NCBI GenBank assembly: GCA_020725805.1
Contig: DYEF01000094.1
Coordinates: 1 to 24,519, forward strand
Reading direction: 5' to 3'
Source of the DNA: Bdellovibrio sp.
Lineage (GTDB): Bacteria > Myxococcota > SpSt-1050
DNA: 24,519 nucleotides
Shown: piece by piece, positions 1 to 7,028 of the stretch
Position numbering within the stretch: the stretch's first letter is position 1
Layout of the letters: every line of letters begins with the position of its first letter
Notes under the pieces: model-generated
Told to the model about the DNA's origin: nothing
The model's input: the letters and a program-made list of their open reading frames with translations, nothing else
Database searches by the model: none
Translations under genes and position numbers: made by a program

Positions 1-1
1 A

Positions 2-184
2 TTTGTGGATAAAGTAACGGGGAATATCAAAAGTGAAGAGATGGCAAGATACATTGAGAGTGAGATAGAGATAACCAAAAGAGCGATAGAGAATTACAAA
101 AACGAACCAGAGAAGATAAAGAGATACCAGAACAGACTAAAAAGGCTTGAAGAGTTAAGAGAGAAAACAAGAAAACCCAATTAA
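2..184 (+). CDS. C-terminal end of an unknown charged coiled-coil protein (partial)
   Basis: An open frame enters from the left edge and runs 60 codons to a TAA stop. The visible tail is almost entirely charged helix: it is rich in Glu, Lys and Arg, has many isoleucines and leucines at heptad-like spacing, and contains no Cys. This suggests a coiled coil. The codons look like coding sequence, and the frame stops just before an AT-rich spacer (185-342) that separates it from the convergent diadenylate cyclase gene. I do not recognise the family. The start and most of the gene lie outside the window, so no function is assigned. Confidence 0.5.
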   Translation, partial: FVDKVTGNIKSEEMARYIESEIEITKRAIENYKNEPEKIKRYQNRLKRLEELREKTRKPN

Positions 185-342
185 ATCTATTGATATAAAA
201 TTTCTGTAGTTAAACTAAAATTTTTTATAATATTATAACAGTTAATTGTGCAAATCTTTAATTATGTCTGCTGAAAAATATTATCTTGTTGTCAATATGT
301 TTTTTATGTGACTCGTATATTTTTATGAAATTTATATTGGAA

Positions 343-1215
343 CTACAATATTCTGTTCTTACTCTGAATCTCGAGGTGCATCTGACCGTCTTTGAATATT
401 CTCACCGCTCCTGAAGTCTCTGATACGACAATGGCTATACTTCGGGTCTCTTTTGTGATTGCTGCAGCGGCAGAATGTCTGGAGCCGAGCCCGAGCGGGA
501 CCTTTATATTGGAGTCTGAACTTTCGAGATATCTACCTGCTGATAGGACAACACCGTCTTCACGGACTACAAATGCCCCGTCGAGCATTGTAAATGCCCT
601 TATTGCCTGTCTGAATTCCGGATTGTACAGATTCCTCTCCTGTTCAGAGTATCCCTGAAAGGGGTTCAGCACTATCTGCTTGCTTCTCGCCAATACGTTT
701 TCGGTATCTCCGATGACAAAAAGGGTGCCGATGTTTATGCCCTCGTAACCCTGAAAGCCTATCTGGACGGCAAGTTCTATCATTATCTCCATCAGTTGTG
801 CCGGAATATTCGTGTTCTTCAGAAATTCGTATGAGACGTTCTCGTCTGTCCCCTCTCCGACACTTCTGAATATTACTGTGTCTACGAGTTCATTTGCCTT
901 GCGGGATATTATACAAAGCACCTTGTGCCCTGTCCTGAGAAAGCCTGCTGTTATGGCGGAGGCCATTGCTATCTTTACGAGCTCCTGTCTCGAAAATACA
1001 AAAGGCGGCAGATTGACACACTTGAACCCCTTCATAGTGAGGTTGTTCAGCTTTTCGGTCTGGGTAGATGCAAGTATGAGCTTGTCCTTCAGTCTTTTGA
1101 CGGATATTCTCTTTACGACTCCGAGATTTTCGGTGACATACAGGATGAAATTGACATTCTCCATCCTGCCTAATTTTAATGCCATTGAAAAGAATTTTGC
1201 CTCAAACTTCTCCAT
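343..1215 (-). CDS. Diadenylate cyclase (c-di-AMP synthase), soluble DacZ-like form
   Basis: The C-terminal half carries both signature motifs of the DAC (DisA_N) domain: Asp-Gly-Ala at residues 212-214 and Arg-His-Ser at 246-248 within GLGSRHSAA. In this family they bind ATP and condense two ATP molecules into c-di-AMP. There is no transmembrane segment, unlike CdaA, and no helix-hairpin-helix DNA-binding region, unlike DisA. Instead residues ~65-165 resemble the C-terminal domain of pyruvate kinase (VKIAMASAITAGFLRTGHKV), the layout known from archaeal DacZ. At 290 aa the length fits that type. The given start is the longest possible. A promoter at 1228-1255 would leave a leader of only ~6 nt for it, so Met11 (codon 1183-1185) or Met18 (1162-1164) are real alternatives. 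The gene lies alone, divergent from a radical SAM gene. The domain call is firm; the DacZ subtype is inference. Confidence 0.88.
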   Translation of the reverse strand: MEKFEAKFFSMALKLGRMENVNFILYVTENLGVVKRISVKRLKDKLILASTQTEKLNNLTMKGFKCVNLPPFVFSRQELVKIAMASAITAGFLRTGHKVLCIISRKANELVDTVIFRSVGEGTDENVSYEFLKNTNIPAQLMEIMIELAVQIGFQGYEGINIGTLFVIGDTENVLARSKQIVLNPFQGYSEQERNLYNPEFRQAIRAFTMLDGAFVVREDGVVLSAGRYLESSDSNIKVPLGLGSRHSAAAAITKETRSIAIVVSETSGAVRIFKDGQMHLEIQSKNRIL

Positions 1216-1227
1216 AACCGTATGTTA

Positions 1228-1255
1228 ATTATCTATCAAGATTGAATATTGTCAA
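1228..1255 (-). promoter_or_regulatory. Sigma-70-type promoter for the diadenylate cyclase gene
   Basis: On the minus strand a perfect -35 TTGACA (1250-1255) is followed after 16 bp by GATAAT (1228-1233), a five-of-six match to the -10 consensus. Transcription would begin near 1221, only about 6 nt before the longest start codon. The transcript is therefore either nearly leaderless or is translated from an internal Met. Confidence 0.6.
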
Positions 1256-1278
1256 AAAAAATGCTAATTTTGGTCATT

Positions 1279-1977
1279 ATGTCAGACAATAATATCGCAG
1301 ACAGGCTCATTCAGGTTCTTGACTGGGATAATAAAAAGGGAGGTAAGAAAGAGGTACTGATAAGAATTACATCCCTGTGCAATCTGAGGTGCGGTTTCTG
1401 TTTCGCAAGAGATGATTTCGGTATACCGCCCAAGAGCCTTATTCTGGATTCCCTGAAGGACAGGCTGAAATCTGTTGCCGAAAAGAGCGATATTTTCCTT
1501 AATATAACAGGCGGAGAACCGCTTGTCAGGAGTGATTTTTTTGAGATACTCTCTGATCTGGTAAGACTCTTTAATGTCAGGAATGTGAATCTTCAGACAA
1601 ATGCAACCCTGATAAACAGAAGGAATGCAATGAATCTTGTGAAAAATAATGTCAGGTCTGCCTTTGTAGGTCTGCCGGCATTGAACGAGGAGGATTATTA
1701 CAGGCTCACAGGCAAGAGAGACGGATTCAGGTCTGCTATAAGAGGGATTCATTCGCTTCTTGATGCCGGTATAAAGGTGTGTCTCAACATAATTCTGACC
1801 GGAATGAGCCTTAAGGATTTTGACAATATCCCGGGATTTGTATTAAAAGAGTTCGGAAAATCTCTCTCTGTAAATCTTTCAACCCTTTCTCCGGGGACTC
1901 CTGAGAATTTTTTGATGAAGTACGGGGTTGAGTATCCTGAGGCGGGAATGATTTTTCAAAAGACTTACTTCAGATGA
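1279..1977 (+). CDS. Radical SAM protein, N-terminal part ending at an in-frame TGA
   Basis: The radical SAM signature CNLRCGFC (CxxxCxxC) lies about 34 residues from the N-terminus. It would hold the 4Fe-4S cluster that cleaves S-adenosylmethionine. A GGEP motif for SAM binding follows ~40 residues later (LNITGGEPL), then a typical partial TIM-barrel. I chose ATG 1279; TTG 1249 and ATG 1261 are in frame, but none of the three has a clear Shine-Dalgarno, and the upstream codons give an unconvincing peptide and overlap the divergent promoter. The frame meets TGA at 1975-1977, then stays open for another 87 codons that encode the expected C-terminal Cys-rich region (next entry). The annotated product is therefore probably a truncation of a ~320-aa enzyme. 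The substrate is not evident and there is no obvious operon partner. Confidence 0.75.
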   Translation: MSDNNIADRLIQVLDWDNKKGGKKEVLIRITSLCNLRCGFCFARDDFGIPPKSLILDSLKDRLKSVAEKSDIFLNITGGEPLVRSDFFEILSDLVRLFNVRNVNLQTNATLINRRNAMNLVKNNVRSAFVGLPALNEEDYYRLTGKRDGFRSAIRGIHSLLDAGIKVCLNIILTGMSLKDFDNIPGFVLKEFGKSLSVNLSTLSPGTPENFLMKYGVEYPEAGMIFQKTYFR

Positions 1978-2241
1978 AAGAAAGCCGGTATAAAATATGG
2001 TTCGTTCGGTGGAGATTGCTGCCCGCCGGTCTGCGCATTTACAGACCGGAGATTGCACAGGATTTTTTCTTTCGGTAAAACGTCTCTTTCTGTAAGGTAT
2101 CTGACCGCTTTCAGGTTTACTGAACCGGGTTTCAGATATAAATCTGCTGAATGTAAGAAATGCCGGTATGATTCCCGTTGCACCGGCGTCTCTTCTGTTT
2201 ATGCAAAAGTATATAAAGGACGCAATTTCAGGCTGGTATAA
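1978..2241 (+). pseudogene. In-frame continuation of the radical SAM gene past TGA (C-terminal Cys cluster)
   Basis: The same reading frame continues after the TGA without any other stop to TAA at 2239-2241. It encodes GGDCCPPVCAF and, nearer the end, CKKCRYDSRCTGV. Such paired clusters are typical of the SPASM/twitch-like C-terminal extension of radical SAM enzymes, where they bind an auxiliary iron-sulfur cluster. Because the frame and the expected domain order are kept, the parts were one gene. The TGA is either a recent nonsense mutation (for example CGA Arg to TGA), a sequencing error, or a read-through or recoded codon. TGA is a normal stop for other genes here (7026-7028, 8675-8677, 14429-14431), so a general code change is excluded. 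Independent initiation at TTG 2053 is possible but has no clear ribosome binding site. Confidence 0.65.
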
Positions 2242-2269
2242 TATTTTTGGTGCATTTGGATTACAGTTT

Positions 2270-2295
2270 TGATATAATGTATTGTTGACAGGAGG
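2270..2295 (+). promoter_or_regulatory. Extended -10 promoter and strong RBS ahead of the TULIP-like lipoprotein
   Basis: TGATATAAT at 2270-2278 is a TGn-TATAAT extended -10 element with a perfect -10 hexamer. No good -35 is present, which this promoter class can do without. Transcription would start near 2285, giving a leader of about 16 nt that holds only the ribosome binding site GGAGG (2291-2295), 5 nt before the ATG. This likely drives the operon that starts at 2301. Confidence 0.55.
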
Positions 2296-2300
2296 TTTGT

Positions 2301-4889
2301 ATGAAAAGCAGAAGAATAATATATTATGTTCTGATGATTTCGCTGCTCGGTGCATTCTTTATCAAAGGTTGTGGTTCATCCTCATCCTGTTCCTGCATGG
2401 CGCCGATTCCCGGCGGGGAGCCTCCTGATATGGGATTTAAGGCAGAAAAGAAGATACCAAATGCTGTGCAGGCAAGACTCTCGTCCAATGCAGTAAATTT
2501 CCTTACTACAAAAATGGCGGATATCCTTAAGATGTTTCTTGCCGACCAGACAGGCGGACAGGGGCTTACATTCCCGATACCATACTCCAAGTCCAGCAAT
2601 GGCGGATGCGAGGTCGAGATATGCAAAAACGGGAACTGCTCGGCCACCTTGTCTATAAACTCCGTCAAACTTGAACTTTCAGCCCCCGATACTATAAGTG
2701 CAACAATCAATGCCAATCTCAAGACGACCAAGATTGCGATAAAGGCCGGTTATAAAATGATCTGGTGTATTTACGCAGATTGCGATATATCGGCGGATAT
2801 CAAAAACAAGGATATCAAGGCACAGATCAAGCTCTTCGATGACCCGTTTACCAATTTTATGACATTCGACCTGCCGGCTGATAAACTGGATGTAACCATT
2901 GAAGGGAAGGATATAAATATTGACGGTGGTATTCTCTGTGATATCGCAGACTGGGATTTTATCAAAAATCTGATAATCAAGCAGCTTGATATCAAGAAGC
3001 AATTGGCAGAACAGATACCTCCTATGATCGCCGAAAATGCCTGTGAGGCCTGCGGCGGGCAGAATGACCCGCCCTGTCCCCAAGGTTCGACCTGTCAGAA
3101 ATATAACGGAGGCGATTACTGCGTGGCCGCCTCTACCAATAAGTGTGTTGCAAAACCTCTCGGTGCAATCGGCCGGCTCGACCTCTCTGATATGCTCAAG
3201 GATTTTGCACCCGGACTCAAGGCGAGTCTCGACCTGTATGCGGTTGCAGGAGATTTTCCGCCATATCCTCCCAAGATCAGGGACAAGGGTATAGATATTC
3301 AGGTAATAGGCGGGACGGATGCGGAGAGAAATATGTGTGTCCCGGAGACCGAGCCGCCTAAACTTGACGGCGGGGCGATTCCTCTTTTAAGCCTTTCGAA
3401 CAGTGCCGCAATCTGTCAGAGCTGCGACCCGAATAATCCTGTATGCCCTTCGGATGCCACCTGCTCGGGAAAGTATGGTATCTGTATCAAGGATGAGGCA
3501 AACGGAATCTGTCCGGAGGTCCCGTTTATGGCAGGTATCGGAATCAATGAATACTTCCTCAGAAAGTTCTTCTGGGATGCCTTCAACTCCGGACTTTTGT
3601 GTCTGAATATCGATTCGGCAACAGTTCCGCAGCTCACAAGCGGAGTTCTCTCGATGCTTCTGCCGTCACTTAAAGACCTGACTGACGGAAAGAATACCTC
3701 TGTCCTGATTTCACTCAGGCCAAATAAGGCCCCCGAAGTCAAAATAGGAAGAGGTCTTCTGAAAATCAATGGCGACAAGAAAGAAATCTTCAGACCGTTG
3801 ATTCTCCTCACAATTCCGCAGCTATCGATTGATTTTTATGCCATTGTCTATGACCGGTATACCCGTATCTTTACACTCACGGCAGATCTTGAACTCCCCG
3901 TTGCGCTCGACGTTGCAGAGAAGGAAAAACCTGATCCAAACGACCCGAATAAAACCATTAAAGTTGTGGAGCTCGTCCCTGTGCTGGGAGACCTGACCAA
4001 TGCCATCAAGAATATCGTAATATCGAACTCCGAGCTGCTTGCCGAAAAACCCGAGGATATTGCAAAACAGCTGAGTTCTCTGATTGGCACACTTGTCGGT
4101 CCGCTTCTAGGCGGTGCAGGCCTCTCCGGGTTCGAACTTCCGGACCTTCAGGGTTTTGTGCTCAAGATCAGAAGTATATCCGGGGATGTGCCGTATGATG
4201 CCATTAATAATCCGTCCTGCAACGACTTCAACGAGTCTGCACCTGCCTGTTATTATAAGTTCCTTAACATCTTTGCAGATCTGGACCTCGCGCCGCAGAC
4301 ATCGCCGGCACCGGACTTTACACCATCAGTTACGGTAAAGTCCGTGGAAAGAGGAAGGATTCTCTTTAAGAACAGCAACAGTGATTACGAATACTCCTTC
4401 AGAATCAATAAGGGTCTGTGGTCGTTCTTTATGCAGGGAGAGGAGATAGCACTTAAAGTCCCAGAGACGAATTTTGAGGCAAAGTATAAGATTGATATCC
4501 GTTACAGGAAGAAGGGGAGTGGGATTTACAGGAGTATTTCAGAACCTCTTCTGGTTATAGCCGATTATACTCCGCCGGTACTCTCGCTTGAAAAGAGCGG
4601 GGAAACCATATTCGTAAAGGCAAATGATATTGTATCACCCCAGAGCAAAATTATGATTGAATACTCATTTAACGGAACAGATTTTATCAGGGCAGATAAG
4701 AGCGAAATTACTGTAATGCCGGGTGCCGAGTATGTGATTATCAGGGCTATGGACGAGGCATCCAATGTTGCGACCCAGAAAGTTGCTATTAGGGATATCA
4801 AACCTGCATACAGTTCCGGTATCTCTACGAGCATCAGGGGCGGAAAGGCCGAGGCTGTTTCCGGATGTAGTTGCAGTCTGATTGAATAA
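2301..4889 (+). CDS. Large lipoprotein, probable two-barrel TULIP/BPI-like lipid-binding protein
   Basis: The start is fixed by GGAGG 5 nt upstream. A basic, hydrophobic signal ends at IKG-C24; Lys at -2 makes the lipobox imperfect, but Ser/Cys-rich sequence follows, as in lipoproteins. Residues ~50-245 and ~410-620 look like two related beta-rich domains. Each opens with an amphipathic helix (VQARLSSNAVNFLTTKMADI; EYFLRKFFWDAFNSGLLCLN) and continues into alternating strands with long proline loops. This pattern and order recall BPI/LBP-family TULIP barrels, which bind lipids in a hydrophobic groove. The link is my inference from the pattern, not a proven match. Between the barrels sit two small Cys-rich modules (~248-282 and ~372-396). 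The C-terminal ~150 residues look like Ig-type strands, and the protein ends in a CSC motif. It is first in a run of co-directional genes, 11 nt before the response regulator. Confidence 0.6.
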   Translation: MKSRRIIYYVLMISLLGAFFIKGCGSSSSCSCMAPIPGGEPPDMGFKAEKKIPNAVQARLSSNAVNFLTTKMADILKMFLADQTGGQGLTFPIPYSKSSNGGCEVEICKNGNCSATLSINSVKLELSAPDTISATINANLKTTKIAIKAGYKMIWCIYADCDISADIKNKDIKAQIKLFDDPFTNFMTFDLPADKLDVTIEGKDINIDGGILCDIADWDFIKNLIIKQLDIKKQLAEQIPPMIAENACEACGGQNDPPCPQGSTCQKYNGGDYCVAASTNKCVAKPLGAIGRLDLSDMLKDFAPGLKASLDLYAVAGDFPPYPPKIRDKGIDIQVIGGTDAERNMCVPETEPPKLDGGAIPLLSLSNSAAICQSCDPNNPVCPSDATCSGKYGICIKDEANGICPEVPFMAGIGINEYFLRKFFWDAFNSGLLCLNIDSATVPQLTSGVLSMLLPSLKDLTDGKNTSVLISLRPNKAPEVKIGRGLLKINGDKKEIFRPLILLTIPQLSIDFYAIVYDRYTRIFTLTADLELPVALDVAEKEKPDPNDPNKTIKVVELVPVLGDLTNAIKNIVISNSELLAEKPEDIAKQLSSLIGTLVGPLLGGAGLSGFELPDLQGFVLKIRSISGDVPYDAINNPSCNDFNESAPACYYKFLNIFADLDLAPQTSPAPDFTPSVTVKSVERGRILFKNSNSDYEYSFRINKGLWSFFMQGEEIALKVPETNFEAKYKIDIRYRKKGSGIYRSISEPLLVIADYTPPVLSLEKSGETIFVKANDIVSPQSKIMIEYSFNGTDFIRADKSEITVMPGAEYVIIRAMDEASNVATQKVAIRDIKPAYSSGISTSIRGGKAEAVSGCSCSLIE

Positions 4890-4900
4890 ATGCCGGCGAT

Positions 4901-5857
4901 ATGAAAATCCTGATAGTGGATGATGAAGTATATGTAGGAAAATTTCTGTCGGATTTTATAGCAACAATCAATCCCGAGATTCAGATCAAGAGTATCCAAA
5001 AGGCCTCGGAGTGTATAAGAACCTTTGAGGAGTATGAACCGGATATAATCCTGCTCGATATTCACCTCGGTGACGGAAACGGAATAGATATCTTAAGGGA
5101 ACTGAAAAACAGGGGCGGAAGGTTCGAGGTATTGATGATAAGCGGAAATGCATCTCTCGAGGATGCGGTACAGGCTATTAAATACGGAGCCTATGATTTT
5201 CTCTTAAAGCCGTTCTCTGATTTGCAGATACTCGAAAAATCGATTGTAAGGGCAATCGATTCAATCAATCTGAAGATTCAGAATGAGCAGCTCTTAAGCG
5301 AACTCTCCCAGAAGAATTTCCAGCTGGAAGAGATGAATAAGAGACTGCACTCGCTGTCGGTTTCGGATGACCTGACCGGTTTATATAATATGCGTTTTAT
5401 GAATGAGTTTGTGACGAAGGAGATTATCAGGGCCAAGAGGTACAACCGTACTTTTGCCATTATTCTTCTGGACCTGGACTCTCTCAAGTCAACAAATGAC
5501 AGATATGGTCATCTTGCCGGTTCGATGCTTATTAAGTCTGTGGCCGACCTCCTTATGGGTATGGTGAGAAAGAGCGATACTGTTGCCCGTTTCGGAGGAG
5601 ATGAATATCTTGTCTTTGCAGATGAACTTAATTATGAGTCAGCAAAGAGTGTAGGGGAAAGAATAAGGGAGAATATCGAGAAACTCAAGATCAATTTTGA
5701 GGGCAACGATATCTCGACGACGGCCTCCGTCGGAATCGCCTGTTTCCCTGATGACGGAAGTGATTTCAGGCAACTCTTTGCTGCAGCAGATTCTGCTATG
5801 TATTATTCCAAGAACAACGGGAAGAACAGGGTGTGCCTTGCAAGAGACATTAGATAG
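4901..5857 (+). CDS. Response regulator with GGDEF output (diguanylate cyclase)
   Basis: Residues 1-120 form a receiver domain with acidic pair D7/D8, phospho-acceptor D53, S81 and K103. A coiled-coil linker (~122-152) leads to a GGDEF domain that starts at DDLTGLYN (156-163). Metal ligand D191 and the active-site loop GGDEY (232-236) are present. The last residue is Tyr instead of Phe, a mild and tolerated variant. An RxxD inhibitory site (R223-D226) lies exactly five residues before the loop, so feedback by c-di-GMP is likely. The expected reaction is two GTP to c-di-GMP, switched on by phosphorylation and dimerisation as in PleD/WspR-type proteins. The probable partner is the histidine kinase two genes downstream. 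The ribosome binding site is weak and the upstream stop codon is only 11 nt away, which suggests translational coupling. Confidence 0.93.
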   Translation: MKILIVDDEVYVGKFLSDFIATINPEIQIKSIQKASECIRTFEEYEPDIILLDIHLGDGNGIDILRELKNRGGRFEVLMISGNASLEDAVQAIKYGAYDFLLKPFSDLQILEKSIVRAIDSINLKIQNEQLLSELSQKNFQLEEMNKRLHSLSVSDDLTGLYNMRFMNEFVTKEIIRAKRYNRTFAIILLDLDSLKSTNDRYGHLAGSMLIKSVADLLMGMVRKSDTVARFGGDEYLVFADELNYESAKSVGERIRENIEKLKINFEGNDISTTASVGIACFPDDGSDFRQLFAAADSAMYYSKNNGKNRVCLARDIR

Positions 5858-7028
5858 AATATTTTTTGTTCTGTTCGCTATCTCTTTCTTTACCGGTTGT
5901 GACTTCAGTTGCGGAAGAGAGAAAGAGAATAATGAAGGTCTGGGTTTTATAAGTTCGGTAAAAAACACAGTCTATTATAAGAATTTCAGGTCGCTTGTGT
6001 GGACGAAGGCGGCCGAAAAGATTCCTGTCTTCGGTGGCGATTATATCAGGACGGCCGAAAATTCCTCGGCAGTAATTCAGATTGAGGATGACAAACTTGT
6101 GATAGGCGAAAATACGCTCATAAAGATCGAAAAGAGACGCCCTGACAGGGATGAGGGTATGCCTGTTGAACTTGTAATCCTCAATGGCGATATAGCGGTA
6201 GAAGAAGGTGGAGATTCCAGCAGGACGGTAACGGTAAAGAGGCTGAGTGGAGGCAAACTGAAGACGGAGGAGATATCCCGACTGAAGTTGAGTAAGGCAG
6301 ATATAAGTGACGTTTATGAAAATGAGGAAGACTTAACAGAACTTCTGTATCCGTGTGAGAATGAGATACTATCCATTAACAACCCTGTATTCAGGTGGAA
6401 CGGCAAGAGAAAAGGTCTTTTGAAAATATATAGAGACAAGGCAGAGCACTCGGAGATACTTATAGAGGACGAGGAGAGCAGGCAGGTTGAACTTGAAGAC
6501 GGGAGTTATGAGTGGGAGATTCTCTTAAACGGCAGGCGTATAAGCACAAGGTGTTCGTTCGGAATCTCTGCCAGACCCCTGCACAATGAAAAGGTCGGGA
6601 CAGGGAGAAGGAAGGTGAAGGATATATCGCCCAAACTTTCCGGAAAACAGGATGAAATCGTTCAGCCGGCAGAGAAAACGAATGAGAATAAGTCAGATAT
6701 GGTGCAGAAGAGGCTAAGTGATATTCAGAAGGTGATAGACAGGAGTATGGAGCATATAGTCAAGACCAGAAAAAGTATAGACCCCGAGAAGGTCAAGAAT
6801 TATGCACAGATTTACGGAAAACTGGATGAACTGAGCAGACTGCTTATGGAACTCAGGGTTATTCAGGAGGCCCTTCTTATGGAGGTTATTAAACTGGATA
6901 ATCCAAAAGTAATTGTTAAATATCTGAATGAACTTGAGGATATCGAAAAGAATCTCAGGGGGATTGACGAAGAAATCAGAAACATTGAAAAGACAGTAAT
7001 GTCAGACGGCATCAAACCCGGAAAATGA
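5838..7028 (+). CDS. FecR-like domain lipoprotein with C-terminal coiled coil
   Basis: The likely start is TTG 5838, inside the 3' end of the regulator gene (20-nt overlap) and preceded by an AGGGTG-like RBS. Only from here does the protein open with a short signal peptide and lipobox FFTGC21; a longer frame upstream would put ~47 unlikely residues in front. Residues ~36-122 match the FecR-type fold: an opening VKNTVYYKN strand, FGGDYIRTAENSSAVIQI, then IGENTLIKI and LNGDIAV. Residues ~172-240 form an Ig-like beta unit (NPVFRWNG...YEWEILLNG). Residues ~285-385 are strongly helical and heptad-rich. Bacterial FecR domains of this periplasmic type often accompany surface or signalling systems. 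Here the protein sits between a c-di-GMP synthase regulator and a histidine kinase, so it may be the envelope sensor or scaffold of that pair. That role is inference. It overlaps the kinase gene by ATGA. Confidence 0.75.
   Translation: MQETLDRIFFVLFAISFFTGCDFSCGREKENNEGLGFISSVKNTVYYKNFRSLVWTKAAEKIPVFGGDYIRTAENSSAVIQIEDDKLVIGENTLIKIEKRRPDRDEGMPVELVILNGDIAVEEGGDSSRTVTVKRLSGGKLKTEEISRLKLSKADISDVYENEEDLTELLYPCENEILSINNPVFRWNGKRKGLLKIYRDKAEHSEILIEDEESRQVELEDGSYEWEILLNGRRISTRCSFGISARPLHNEKVGTGRRKVKDISPKLSGKQDEIVQPAEKTNENKSDMVQKRLSDIQKVIDRSMEHIVKTRKSIDPEKVKNYAQIYGKLDELSRLLMELRVIQEALLMEVIKLDNPKVIVKYLNELEDIEKNLRGIDEEIRNIEKTVMSDGIKPGK

Noticed and set aside
226-237. TATAATATTATA palindrome in the AT-rich spacer
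   Set aside because: It is made only of A and T within very AT-rich DNA and is likely by chance.
1975-1977. TGA as a reassigned sense codon for the whole genome
   Set aside because: TGA ends other well-supported genes (7026-7028, 8675-8677, 14429-14431), one of which overlaps the next start as ATGA.
5697-5837. Longer N-terminus for the FecR-like lipoprotein
   Set aside because: It would overlap the GGDEF coding sequence by 160 bp and would bury the signal peptide and lipobox behind ~47 residues with no family likeness.
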